This document shows positions 1 through 12,271 of a stretch of 64,000 bases of DNA, piece after piece (positions within the stretch are counted from its first letter, which is position 1; the number at the start of each line of letters is the position of its first letter). A program made the translations under genes and the position numbers. Under the pieces are notes generated by a model. That model saw only the letters and a list, made by a program, of their open reading frames with translations. It did not search any database and had not been told where the DNA came from. The stretch comes from Mytilus galloprovincialis. Lineage: Eukaryota > Mollusca > Bivalvia > Mytilida > Mytilidae. Location: NCBI RefSeq assembly GCF_965363235.1, contig NC_134844.1:49472872-49536871 (forward strand), in the 5' to 3' direction.

Positions 1-520
1 GGTTTTGAAAATTCTTAGTAATTTCGAAAAATTCAAAATTCTGAAAACTGTGAGTTAATTTGTAATAATCTTGACCAAATTAAATGATAACTCATGATCA
101 TGTCATAGCAGAAGGGTTGACTGTTGGGCTGGTGACATGTATCTCAGAATTGGGTAGTGTTGGCATGATAAGCCTGTTGGATAATGAGTGACAAAGTAAG
201 GTTTAACATACTCTTTAAGTCAAAACACTTGACAAATAATTTTAGTTCATTCTGTCAGTAATGATAAAGAGCTCGTGAGTGTCATAAATAAACAACTGAT
301 ATCTTATGGGACTTTTTGATTTTGTTTGTACAAAAATGTATGAGTGGTGCAAATGTATATATATACAGCAACATGATTGTTAATCTTTACTCTATCCTAA
401 CATGATTTACACTACGATGTGGCTATTGAAATTGGATACCCTGCATTTATCATGCCTTTCAATATCATATCATCAAATCACAGACGGAACCCTCCTTAAT
501 AATAAAAAACTATCATTTGG

Positions 521-609
521 CATTGAAAATTTTGTGTAAAAAGTACATTCTCAAGTTTATAAATAGACAATTAACTTGAGATGGCATTTTTTACACAAAA
601 ATTTCAATG
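521..609. repeat. Small hairpin-type inverted repeat
   Basis: Arms at 521-543 and 587-609 are near-complementary (CATTGAAAATTTTGTGTAAA against its reverse complement), and a second inner pair (CTCAAGTT / AACTTGAG) lies between them. It looks like a small foldback MITE. No target duplication was recognised. Confidence 0.6.
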
Positions 610-1424
610 ATGATTGAATCTAAAACAGATTAAAGTTTATTCAAAGCATGTTTAACACTAAGAAAATACTTTTAATTGAAAGATGTGTACATGTAGATAA
701 AAGCTCATATAGGATAATCTATTCATAATTGTGCAGGTTTCAATAGTTAGGATAATCATTATGATATGTCCTCTGTTAACTCTGTTTATCTTTTTAAAAA
801 ATAGTTCTTTATTGATCCTTGATTATAGTGAGACATCTAAGCAAAAACTCATTTACTTATCTATTCAAAACAGTAACGATTTTCTACCCTAGGAATAGAC
901 TACCACAGGGGGCACAGCTGAACTTTGCAAATTATTTTTTTTGGAAATCCAGAGTCCTCAAATCTCTTATATTTTGTTCCTCATTCAAGCTTTTGCTGTT
1001 AGCTGCTGAGTCTTAAGAAGATAAAACACCAATATGGCTTATATTACAAAACCATAATATATTCATAAACTCAAATTTACAAGCTAAGTAGTTAACTTAT
1101 GTAGATATATACATGTAAGAAGATGCATGCTAAGATTGTCATGCATGTATTTATTAATTTCTATCTTATTTCAAGACAATTTTTCTATTACATTATCAAT
1201 AATTTAAAATTTAATTGAGAATAAACATTTATAATGTCATGAACATGATGATTGTAGACCATAAATGTTCTGTGAACCAGCATTCTTTCATAATATCAAT
1301 GAAATAAAGCTTGAAGAAATTACATTATCATTATAACAAACAAGTCTATATGGTTAGTGATAGCCAAAATTTACACATGTTACGTACATGTACACAGTCA
1401 ATGTTAAAGTAGCACTGTCTGTGT

Positions 1425-1522
1425 CATAGTCCGAGATTACTCTGACGTCAAACAGTTGTTTGCCATGGGCACAGCTTATCTTGCAAAACAGCTGTTGGAC
1501 GTCAGAGTAATCTTGGACTATC
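1425..1522. repeat. Inverted repeat / short foldback
   Basis: Arms of about 24 bp (ATAGTCCGAGATTACTCTGA at 1426 and its complement ending at 1521) enclose a spacer with a weaker inner pair (AAACAGTTGTTT / AAAACAGCTGTT). The arms differ at single positions only. It is probably a MITE relic. Confidence 0.6.
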
Positions 1523-2149
1523 TGTGTCTCAGTGTAATTATTCTTCCTGGTCCCAATTGGCTGAATTGCAGGGCATAATTAATTGGATTAGGTTAGTAAG
1601 TCAAACATTTTTCCATTAAAAATAATCTCACAACTATCAGAAAAGATGGCACCGGCTAGTCTTCACTGAAGACATCCTTGGTATCTTTAAGTGTTGATCC
1701 TAACAATACCTACAGGTTAGAAGCCTTTACATGTTTAGGAACAAAAAAATAGGTTACTTTTTCACCTTGCACCCAAATTAGTACAAAGCTCAATCCTAAG
1801 TAAACAAAACATTAAATCTGTTGATTCAATTAAAATTACTAATTATGGATACTTAATAAAGAAAACACAGTTTGCTTAATTAGCAATCATGTTTCGGATC
1901 GATCTTAATTGTGATTACAAGTCACTGAAGTGATCAAACGTGCAGACGCCAGTTTTCCGGGTGTTGTACCACGGGGATGGCCAGAGCATATAAAATATTT
2001 TACGAATTGGTATAAAATGAAAAAATATATGTAAAATAAAAGAAAATGTACCTTCTCTGTTGTAAACAATTGTCAGGAAACCGGGTAACAAGCATGGACT
2101 ACAGCATGTGTTGCTATAAACAACTAGAAACAAATATACCGGTGAAAGC

Positions 2150-2323
2150 ACCTGCTAGCCAATGAAATCACCGTTTGCTTAATTGTCTTACAAAAATCTC
2201 GCAAGTCAACGTTTCTGATTGGTCAATATCAATGAAAGTAAATTTAGATTTGTTGAGGATCTCCGGAATAAGTCTTATGCAGAGTTTACCAGTTGCTAAA
2301 GAAACAGATTTATTCACTTTCTG
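2150..2323 (+). promoter_or_regulatory. Candidate promoter and 5' non-coding exon of the elongase gene
   Basis: The first coding exon of the elongase is preceded by a splice acceptor (AG at 4060-4061), so an upstream non-coding exon is expected. A strong donor, CTG|GTAAGA, lies with its GT at 2324-2325. Upstream are a CCAAT box at 2159-2163 and an inverted CCAAT (ATTGG) at 2218-2222. No TATA box is clear. Placing the promoter here is inference from these signals; there is no transcript evidence. Confidence 0.3.
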
Positions 2324-2924
2324 GTAAGAAATGTTTGTGTCATCAATTTAATTATGTGCATTCTCAAGACATTGCTACAATAAACAATACTTTATACTAA
2401 TTATTCATAAACAATTAAGTATGTAAACATGTTTGTTTGTCTCCACACTTCTGAAAACACTGATCTTGAAACAGTCCAATAATGGCAGTAATCATAGTCA
2501 GCAAAATTATTGGTTTACCATACTGAAAAAAAAAGCAAATATTAACACTTTACTCTATATCTTCCTACATAGCATTTTCATAATCAATTTGTGTTTATAT
2601 ATTATATTTTATATCGCTATTATGTGCATTTTTCCTTTGATCTTTTTTTCTGATAATTTTTCATGCTACTCGCTTGAGATGGAATATTATCGCTAGAAAC
2701 TAAGGAGCCATGTGGCGTTGCTAATGAAATTGACATTAAATTGACAACGACATCATAGGTAAAATTACGATAAACAGATTATCATTGGTCATCTCAACTC
2801 GATTGCTTTTCATGACCGGCTCAAACGAGAAAACAATCTTGGTGAGATAACCAACGATAATCTATAAATGTATCATCAGATTATTTCAAATGACCTTTAA
2901 TACCTGCTCTGAATACACCTTATT

Positions 2925-3375
2925 GCTAGTATTCCCAGCTGACCTGATAATCTGTCCTGCTTGAACTATACACCTTATCGCTAATCCCGGCTGACCCGGC
3001 CGCTTGAACTTTTGACGTTAACAACAATCACTTTTCCATTGTGGCGTCAGATATTTTGTTTGATGACGTCAACAATTTACAGGAACCTGTGTGATATCCA
3101 GCAATGGCGGACAAATAGCGATAAGGTGTATTGACGTCATACAACAAGTACTTTTTCCATTGTGGCGTCAGATATTTTGTATTAAAATTTTACGGGAACC
3201 TGAATGAAGTCCAGTAATGGCGGACATATAGCGATAATGGGTAAAAGGTGTATGACCTTTTGGCATCAAGCAACAATCAATTTTTAATTATGGCATAATT
3301 TTTTTCCAAATTGTGATGTACATGTAAAAGTTTACTGGAACTCGTGTGATTTTATGTAATGGTGGACAAATTTGC
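2925..3375. repeat. Degenerate ~118-bp direct repeats with inverted ends
   Basis: Three diverged copies of a unit run head to tail from about 3022, 3140 and 3262. Each carries TTCCATTGTGGCGTCAGATA-like, AATGGCGGACA and ATAGCGATAA motifs, and the third is the most decayed. The word TACACCTTATCGCTA near 2966 is the exact inverse of TAGCGATAAGGTGTA at 3116-3130, so one unit also forms a hairpin of about 165 bp. The picture is of nested or repeated insertions of one MITE family. Confidence 0.6.
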
Positions 3376-3651
3376 ATACAATATTCATCAAAATATCCTT
3401 GTCGGGATTCCTTAGAGGGCTGAAATAATATCAGGAGTTACCATTATTTTGATTATAAATAAATTTGGTGTATTTACTGTCTTCTGATTGGTTAAAAGTA
3501 TTAGCTTTATTTTCAATGTTGTCAATTTTTATGGCGACACGCCCACTCTGACATTGTGTATTCATACGCCAACATGTGTGTACATACGTTGTTATTGTTA
3601 ATATAAATAATAGAAAAAGTTCTTTGAGCCTTATTTTGATAGAAATTTATT

Positions 3652-3814
3652 TATAATGAATGGCAATAATTTATTTTGAATTTATTGACCCATAAAATTA
3701 ATTTTTGACTCTTCACATTTTACATAATCCGCTTTGCGGATTATTCAATGTGAAGAGTCAAAAATTGATTTTATGGGTCAATAAATTCAAAATAAATAAA
3801 AGCCATTCATTAAT
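3652..3814. repeat. Near-perfect foldback palindrome, 163 bp
   Basis: The left arm from 3652 (ATAATGAATGGCAATAATTT) and the right arm ending at 3814 are complementary through almost their whole length. They meet at the centre in CCGCTTTGCGG. Arms are about 78 bp with only a few mismatches or small gaps. It is a foldback MITE about 270 bp before the elongase start codon, inside the inferred first intron. Confidence 0.8.
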
Positions 3815-4085
3815 TAAACATGATTTGTCAAAATCGTTCAATTGTTTTTATCATCATACAGAAAATGTACATTTTATTGTCATGCACTAAGAATGATAGT
3901 TAATGCATTGGGCCAAATTCACAACAAGGATTTCCTGTGTTGTTGGTTATAAGCAGTTAATACAGGTTTCATTTGGAATCAATCAAACGATTAGATGTAT
4001 AGTTAGTTTTATAGTTGTTGTTCAAATATAATATTGTAAAATTTATATTTTTCAATTTTAGATCAATCACCAACAAGTGCTGACA

Positions 4086-7000
4086 ATGGGACTGTCATCT
4101 TTCATTGATGATTATGATGAAGTTTGGAAGATTAAAATGGGAGGTATGTCTCTAGTCTATACCAGTTTTATTCTTACAGTACATGTATCATTGAAGAACA
4201 AAACAAAAACTATCCATGAAAACACAGAAATTATATTGAACTTCTATAATACAATTTTACTTACAGGTATTGAAGAGAAAAGAAAATCACATTTTTGATT
4301 ATTAAGCAACCATTTAACTTCAAGGGGATGTTATGTATTTTGCCTTTTTTTCAGGCTATCAATCAAATTAATTTTTCAAAATTTAACCCTATAAAGTGTG
4401 GGGGAAATATGGATTCAGATATATTTAATTTTGTCATCTGCTTGACAACAATATATTTTTCCATCAATTTGGGGATCAGAATATTTAGAAAAAATACTCC
4501 CTTAGTTAAGTTAAATGGTTATTCCCTTAGTGTATAACATTAACAAGGACAATTGAGAGACCATAGAGCAGACAACAGCCGAAGGCCACCAATGGGTCTT
4601 CAATGTAGCGAGGTGTCCTTCAGCTGGCCCCTTAAAAAATATGTATACTAGTACAGTGATAATGGTCGTCATACTAAACTCCGAAATTATACACAAGAAG
4701 CTAAAATTAAAAATCATGCAAGACTAACAAAGGCCAGAGGCTCCTGACATGGGACAGTGGCAAAATTGCGGCGGGGTTAAACATGCATGTTTATGAGATC
4801 TCAACCCTCCCTCTATACTTCTAGCCAATGTAGAAAGTAAACACATAACAATACGCACATTAAAATTCAGTTCAAGAGAAGTCCGAGTCTGATGTCAGAA
4901 GATGTAACAAAAGAAAATAAATAAAATGACAATAATACAGTATTATTGTCATTTTATTTATTATACATAAATAACAACAGACTACTAGCAGTTAACTGAC
5001 ATGCCAGCTCCAGACCTCAATTAAACTGATTGGAAGATTATGTCTTCATCATATGAATATCAGGCACAATCCCTCCCGTTAGGGGTTTAGTATCATACTA
5101 TCATAAAATATATTTAAGAACATAACCTGTGTCATGCCAACAACTGTTTTTTTTTAAAACATTATAATTTTAAGTTGAAATGAAGAAAAATTAAGTTCAA
5201 CACATGATAATGCATTTTGTAAACCATCAAAGCACATTGTATTGAAGATGAATGTGCATTCATGGTATTCATTAATGAGACAGCAGGTCACAACATAATG
5301 TTTAAAACTGATAAATAATTCATTGAAAATATTTTGAATTTATTATTTTTTTTAACTATAATTGTAAGTTCAAAGTTAGAATATTTGACCCTATCAAATA
5401 ATATATCATTGGTTGTGTTTTCAGACATAAGAACCCAAGATTGGTTCATGATGACGTCACCCATACCTACCATTTTTATCATCATGGGTTATCTACTATT
5501 TGTACATAAGGGACTTCGATGGATGAAAAAACGAGAGGCTTATGATTTAAAAAGAGTTCTACAAGTTTATAATTTTTGCTTAATATTGGTGAATGCCTAT
5601 ATATTTTATGAGGTTAGTTGAGGGACATATATGTTTCTTTTAAAATTTACACAATATACAACTGTTTTCACCTTTGTTCAAAGTTGAATGATGATTATAA
5701 AAACATGTATTTACAAGTATTAACTGTAGACATACAAATAGTTTGGAAAAATTCAGTTAAATTTAAATTGATCACTATTTATTCAATTTTGCAAAGAACT
5801 GATGTTGCTACTCAAATCCGAGATTGATTTTTAACATTTCGATTAGAAATATTTACCTGCATTGTCAGCAGCTATAGCCAGTTTTATTATCTGAGATGTG
5901 GTAAATTACCAATGAGACAACTTTCCATCAGAGACCAAAATTCATCAAAATATCACTGTGTGTCTGTGATACAGTATTAATCCTGTTGAGTCAGTATTAA
6001 AATCCTCTTTGAGCACTAGCCAAAAATGTAAAAGTGTTAAGACAACAGGTTCTTCAAGATAAGATTTGTGCTCAAGTCTATCTACTGATTTGTTTTTCTG
6101 AAATTTTATGACGATGGCAGTAAATTAAAATAAGATCAAACCAATCTTTACTTAATTTGTGATAGGGATTAAATATTGATATCATGAATCTGTTTGTATA
6201 CATATTTGTGTTTTTATTTTCAGTTTTTTGTATCAGCCTGGACGAATCCTAAAGTAGATAAATTTTGTGCACCTGTTGACAAATCTAATGATCCTCTCTC
6301 TCTCAGGGTAAGTAACTGACAATATTGTAGTCATTGGTAAGGTAGAAGTACGAAATAACAAAAATATCAATTGACTGAAGTATTTTTAATCTTTATTCTA
6401 TCCACTGTACTTGTTTTATCTAGAAGTATAAATTTATTTTTTATCTAATTTTTAGATATTTAATGTTACACTAGTGCATTATTCAGTGCAACTTTAATTT
6501 TGGCCAGATACTTTAGTGTCTGTTGATCTCTCCCATGTTTCCATTTAAAAGTGATGAATTTATACCATTTTTTCTTCACATAGATACATGAGATATGACT
6601 TCCAAAGTGAAGGGCTAATAGAAAAAGTAAGAATGTTTTCGCTTAATGTGAATGTATGTTTTTCTTAAATTTAAAAAAAAAAATTAAGTTTTAAGGGGAG
6701 ACAATTTCAAGCAAAATTTATAATTCAAAGATTCTATTGTTTAAATATTTAAAAAAAAAAAAAAAGGGAGATTGGATAAATGCTTATAGTCTATATGAAT
6801 CCCTTCCCATACAAGATGGATAGAATAATAATTAACATTTACATGTAACGCTATTCATACATCATATAGTCTCAGGTCAGGGGAGGGAACTCTTTTGCAA
6901 CTAACAATACCTAGATTATACTTCAAAAACATTTAACATGTTTAATATAGTTTGGTTAAGCAAAATTTATGGATATGCAAGGTTACAGAGACTGTACAAT

Positions 7001-9712
7001 AAACATTAGATTAGTAGAAAAGTTGAATTTATATACATGTATATATTTTTTTATACTATACTTCTTTTATCACTGATAGAGTTATTGGACATTATTTTAA
7101 ATCATTTTTTCAGTTGGCCAATGCAGTATGGTGGTTTTACTTCTCAAAGATCATTGAATTAATGGATACTGTGAGTAAATTTATTGGTAAAGATAGGATA
7201 AGATAGATATTGTTTGTTCACATCAACTCTACGTTTTATGATGCATGTATCTAGAAAATATCTCCAAAATATTATCAGATCATTACACCTTTTTAAAGTT
7301 TTATCAATTAGTTGGACTCATTATTGTTTTTATAGTTAGATATTTATTTCATAAGGTTTCAACTTTCAAAGGCCAAATGCTTGTTGTACATCATTTTGCT
7401 TTAATTTTTCATCATGCTTGAATTACTTATGTAGTGATGGTAAAATGCCTACTATATCTAACTTTTGGATATATTCAGTCACTATCTGATACCTAGACTA
7501 GTAAAATTTTATTTGGACTAGGAATTATTTGCAAAACTTTGTTTCAGACGCACACATAAAATGTCGTACAATAGACCACTTTCGAGTTCATCCTCCACCG
7601 GAAAAAAATCGTCTATTATACACGCCTTTATGACGTAATTTACCAGATAGAGGGGGTAGCCTGTATCCCTGCACTATTTACGTTCATCAAGCGTTTTAGT
7701 GATCGTCATTGTGCAGGATCAACTAGAAATAATGGTTGTTCTGTAGGTACTTAATGACAATTCCCTAATGACAGCAATGCTGATTGTCAATTTTGAGAAT
7801 TCAATTTGCCGAATGATTCGTACAATATAGAATTATAGTTTTCCAACCACTCGCTCAACATTGGAATGGAAGTGACGACGCCCCTAAACGCACAAATGAC
7901 GTTCACTTAAACCAGAGTTTTCGACGGAAATGCATCGAACTCAAAGTTGTCTATTGGTCATAATACAAGTAGTTTGAAAAAGATTTTGGTGCCTACTGTA
8001 ATTTAGTTACAATTGCAATGTCAAGATTTAATAATGTCTGTGAATTAACAGTATCAAATATTCATTTGGTTATTGAAATTTTATTTGTAATTTCACTTTT
8101 ACAAAATTCTATTTCATTGTAGGTTTTCTTCATATTGAGAAAGAAGAATACCCAGGTTACCTTCCTCCACGTTTATCATCACTCTACCATGCCAGCTATT
8201 TGGTGGATTGGGGTTTTCTTTGCACCTGGTGGCGAAGGTAGGTCAAAGGTTATACATTAATAATCAAACAATATAACTCTGATGTAATAGAGTTTTCCAG
8301 GAAGACATTTGCCACAGCTATTTCTTCCATCACTGACTTTCCTATTACAGATGATACAGTCTTTATTTGCTTACAGAAGCACAAAGAGTTACGAGTAGTT
8401 GCCACTTTGTGAGAAAAAAAATTGAAAAACATGCAATGTTATTTCACCAAAAAAAATCTATGAGAAAAAGTACTTATCAGTAATGACATTTCAATATTAC
8501 ATACTTTCAATTTTTGTTATAAGATTGTTTTGTGGAAAGGAAAGAGCTTCTGAATTTTATCACATAGTCAAAATGCACAACTTAAATAGAACTAAGCCTA
8601 TGACTTTTTGGTCTTTTTAACTGATTAATGTTTTGCTAGTGGAAGACATCATGACAAATATACAAACCAGGAGTCGATTTCACAAAATAACTTTCGACTA
8701 AGATTGATCGTAAGTATACTGATTTGTTCATGAGTTACGACCAATCTTAGTCACAAGTTTTTTGGTGAAACCGACTCCAGAACATTTTTTGTGTAAGCAG
8801 ACATATATCTCATCATTGTTACTTTGTGTATTACCTACATGCTCACACACCCTTTTCTGATTATTCTAGCTTACCTGTGTGCCAGTATCAACAGTTTCAT
8901 CCACATTTTGATGTACAGTTACTATTTCCTGTCATCACTAGGACCACACATGCAGAAATATCTCTGGTGGAAGAAATACATGACCACTCTTCAACTGGTA
9001 TGTCTTTGTTATGAGAAAATAAGATTTAGACGTCTCTTTCTTAATTTTAAAATACTTATTATTGAGATGGGTTTTTTTATTGAAAAAATATAATTGACAA
9101 TGATATCTCAAAGAGCTGTAGCAGCAAGGGACATCACTCAATCAAGATATTCTTGTTATGCAAGAAACTTGATATTGTACATTTCAATTGTTAAAAGATT
9201 TCTTGTAATTAAACAAAAAAATATAACCTGATTTTTAATTCATTTGCTTGTTTTTGTGAAAGAGATCTTTGAAAATAGACTCTGGAGCTACTGTTCTGAA
9301 CTTTTGTTTCCTATTTGTTGAAGAAAAAGCTACCTTCAGAACAGGTTATCACAAGGTAATGGCAACATACAAAGCATTGGAATGGGAAATTTTCTATTCT
9401 TTTATTTGACTTTTTTGTCTGTTATATCAGCTTTAAATGATATTTTGAATTGCTACCATAGTAACATGTTTTTATTATCTAACATTTCAGGTACAATTCT
9501 GGTGGATAATGTTCCATACAATCTATGCTATTAATCTAAACTGTGGCTTCCCAAACAAATTCAATTGGGCATTGGTGGTGTACGATTTATCCCACATCGT
9601 ACTGTTTACAAACTTTTACTACCAGACCTACACTAAGAAGGAAAGAAGACTGAAATTAGAACAACAGATGCTGGCCAAAGTGGAGGAGATCAAGGGCAAT
9701 AAAATGAACTAA
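4086..9712 (+). CDS. Very-long-chain fatty acid elongase, ELOVL1/4/7-like
   Basis: This is an ER-membrane 3-ketoacyl-CoA synthase that condenses malonyl-CoA with acyl-CoA in the first step of fatty-acid elongation. Seven coding exons are read: 4086-4143, 5425-5612, 6224-6307, 7114-7170, 8123-8237, 8870-8997 and 9491-9712. All have GT/AG borders and matching phases and together encode 283 aa, the usual ELOVL size. Family motifs are present: KIIELMDT (residues 122-129), the histidine box HVYHH (145-149), N175...H179 with MYSYY (182-186), and TTLQLVQ (206-212). Several hydrophobic membrane segments are visible. The start is the first ATG after an acceptor AG at 4060-4061; a GTG nine bases upstream is not needed. 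The C-terminus is Lys-rich (ends GNKMN) but lacks a clean KKXX retrieval signal. Wording around the His box and the [13 protein letters not shown] stretch favours the ELOVL1/4/7 side over ELOVL2/5 or 3/6. The exact orthology is not settled. Confidence 0.95.
4549..4910. repeat. Dispersed mussel repeat A, copy 1 (in elongase intron)
   Basis: The stretch matches 58106-58518 almost throughout. Shared blocks include AGAGCAGACAACAGC, CTTCAGCTGGCCCC, ACAAAGGCCAGAGGCTCCTG and AAGTCCGAGTCTGATGTCAG. This copy lacks about 60 bp near its start. Shorter pieces of the same family lie at 60762-60845 and 62099-62165. No transposase or RT is present, and the family's class is unknown to me. Confidence 0.75.
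4916..4962. repeat. Perfect 23-bp-arm hairpin
   Basis: AATAAATAAAATGACAATAA... at 4916-4938 is followed by one base (4939) and its exact reverse complement at 4940-4962. It sits at the 3' edge of repeat A and is absent at that position in the copy near 58518, so it looks like a separate small insertion. Confidence 0.75.
7569..7956. mobile_element. MITE in elongase intron 4
   Basis: The ends are inverted copies (CAATAGACCACTTTCGAGTTC at the left; the complement of CAATAGACAACTTTGAGTTC at the right) with a few mismatches, giving an element of about 390 bp. The interior is non-coding and less AT-rich than the flanking intron. The target duplication is unclear. Confidence 0.65.
8669..8779. repeat. 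Foldback MITE in elongase intron 5
   Basis: GGAGTCGATTTCAC and CGACTAAGATTGATCGTAA in the left arm pair with TTACGACCAATCTTAGTC and GGTGAAACCGACTCC in the right arm, around a loop of about 30 bases. The arms have diverged moderately. Confidence 0.65.
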
Positions 9713-11546
9713 AGAGTTAATGAAAAGTTTGAATTGAAAAGATCACTAACAAAGGAGTATGTTCAGTAAAGGTCATATTTGGATCCAAATATTAAATCTA
9801 TTGATACAAAATTAAAAATATTTCAAGTGGATGAAAAGACATATAAAAATGTTAAATAGAACTATTTTTGGTCAGGCTTTATGTATGAAGTATGGAAATG
9901 TATACTCCAAGTAGACAAAAACTAGAGATTTTTTGAAAGTTGACAAAATTTGCTAGATTTCAATGACAATTCAGTCTGGGAAACAGACAACAGAATTTGC
10001 AACACAATATATTCAAATCGGAATTGTATTTGAATATATAAACATAATTTCAAATTGTGTTTCCAGTCATAAAAAAAACAATGGATATTTATATCCTGTT
10101 GTTTTCTTTTTCCGGAAATCTGAAATATTGTGCGATCGGTGACATCTGGAAAAAAAAATTAGTTGATAGGTAAATTTCAAAAAGACCTATTTCCTATCTA
10201 GCTTTTTATTAAGATAAGATTTATTATGATAATGATCAACAAATCCTTATTAGAAGCTAAAAATAATGGGTCACATTATTAGAAGTAAAAAAGAAATAAA
10301 ATATGATCACATGAGAATTTATTTTCATCATTTGAAAATTACATAAATGCCATAATTATGACGAAATTAATGTTCTTTATTGGTCTCTTGTTTAATATTT
10401 ACTACATTCTATCCATGCATTATCATAATAAAATAACATGAAGCTAAAAAAAATAGACTATTTTGGTTTTTTTTGTGCTAAGTCATAAATGCAACAAATT
10501 TGATGCCCTATTGCAAACATGTTAGGCAAATTTAATAACATAAATTCTGTCAGATTTATGTCTTGTAAACATCAGACGAATGTATATTGATAGGTATATC
10601 AGACTTTTCTTATTTTTTTATTCAAGGGGCTAAAATAGTGGCTTTATCAAACCCCTCCTTTGTCGTGTGTAATATGCTGCCATATCATTTATATCATTGC
10701 ACTCCACATTTTCAGTTAAATCATTAGAGAAACAGATTCTACCAATTAAACTTGTTGGCTTTAATATTTATTTATTCATGATAATTATATTTTCAAATTT
10801 CAACCATAAAGCGCGGATAAGTATCATTATCAATGCAGCAGTGTAGTAGAATTTATATTTATCATGTTACATGTATTACTTAATGTGATTTGTACCTGCT
10901 ATTTAATTATTTGTAAATTTTTTGTTAAAATTATTTTTCTTTGTTTAACTATGTTGCAATCAGTCTGCACCTAATTTTTTTTAACTACTTGTCCGAAGAC
11001 CAATATTCTGACATTTTTCTTATTGGTTCAAACAAAGTTTTGCAAAAGCTTACTAGTTCAAATGAAATTGTACTAGTCGGAGGCATCGGACTAGTGGCTA
11101 ACTGTTCAGATTGTGCATTTAACATTTCATGACATCATGACACTATTAATTTAAGTTTTACACACTTGAATCTATATCACACCCCATATCAATAATGATC
11201 TTTGTTTCTTATATTATTGTATAAATGTTATAGATATCAGTTAGCAGGGTGAATAAAAGTAAAGACTACAAAATTAGTGTCTTTAAACATATTTTTTTAT
11301 TGCATTTACTATTATTTTCTGAGAATTGTTTATATTTTTACTATAAGTCCAGAAATAGATCTCTCTCAAATAATTAGTGCATAATGTCCATTAGAAAGTA
11401 ACTGAAATATATTTAATAAATGTTTGGTAATTGTAAATTGAAAGACTTTAAATGAAAGATAATCGTGTATGAATGTTGTGTAGGTACACTTTAAATTGTG
11501 TTAGTGTTTATTTTAGAGCAACAAAACCATATCGATTGCAAATGCA
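9713..11546. other. 3' flank of the elongase gene
   Basis: AT-rich and non-coding. Several AATAAA words on the + strand (for example near 10290, 10428 and 11250) could end the elongase transcript, and I cannot choose between them. A block at about 10672-10750 (GCACTCCACATTTTCAGTTA...) recurs at about 42615-42700 as part of a duplicated segment. Confidence 0.4.
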
Positions 11547-11676
11547 TGTAGTTGTTAGAGCATTTAACAATAATCTGAGTTAATTACATGTAGTTGTCAG
11601 AGCATTTAACAATAATCTGAGTTAATTACATGTAGTTGTTAGAGCATTTAACAATAATCTGAGTTAATTACATGTA
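11547..11676. repeat. 42-bp tandem repeat, 3 copies
   Basis: Units start at 11547, 11589 and 11631, each beginning TGTAGTTGT(T/C)AGAGCATT, and a four-base start of a fourth unit follows at 11673. The units differ by a single T/C change, so the array is young. Confidence 0.95.
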
Positions 11677-12188
11677 GTAATAGTATTTTATTTTTGAAAT
11701 GTATTTCAATTAAAGATGGATGTAATTATTACTGAATTATAGATTTGCATAATAAAACATGTGGCAATGCTATTTTATTTGGCAGGCAATATTCATGTTT
11801 AGTTCATATTGGTTGAGAATAAGCTTATCTGATTGGATAAAAAGCAACCACATGGCATTCTTTATTCTTCTGTAATAAATTCCATTGGTCTTAACAGAAC
11901 AAAACGGACTGGAAAACCGGTCGTTAACAGACTTTTACATGATAATGACTGGTGGGGCGTGGTTTGTCTGTTTGAGTGACGTTCCCTAATAAAACGCAGT
12001 GTTGACAGTTTACAGTTTAGGAAAATGGAAGACACATCTGCTAGTGCAGACAACTCTAATGACCGTTTTGCAACTTTTAAAATTAAAGTTAACTTTATTT
12101 TGTATTTCTTATACTGATGTGACTTATAGTTATTTAAAACCACGACCGGTTTTCACTCTTTACATTATCTCGAGGTTATTATCAATAA

Positions 12189-12240
12189 TTGTCGAGCCTG
12201 CAACTTTTGTTGCAGAAAGCTCGACATAGGGATAGTGATC

Positions 12241-12271
<31 letters not shown>

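Larger units (their letters stand above)
1..2150. other. Intergenic stretch upstream of the elongase gene
   Basis: This stretch is AT-rich and holds only short open frames without coding character. The only structures I can support are the inverted repeats at 521-609 and 1425-1522. The open frames at 819-1016 (+) and 1915-2151 (-) show no recognisable domain. Confidence 0.5.

Noticed and set aside
4077-4298. Elongase start at the upstream GTG (4077) and an exon continuing to 4298
   Set aside because: The ATG at 4086 is the natural start, and a donor at 4144 with matching phase to the exon at 5425 ends the exon earlier.
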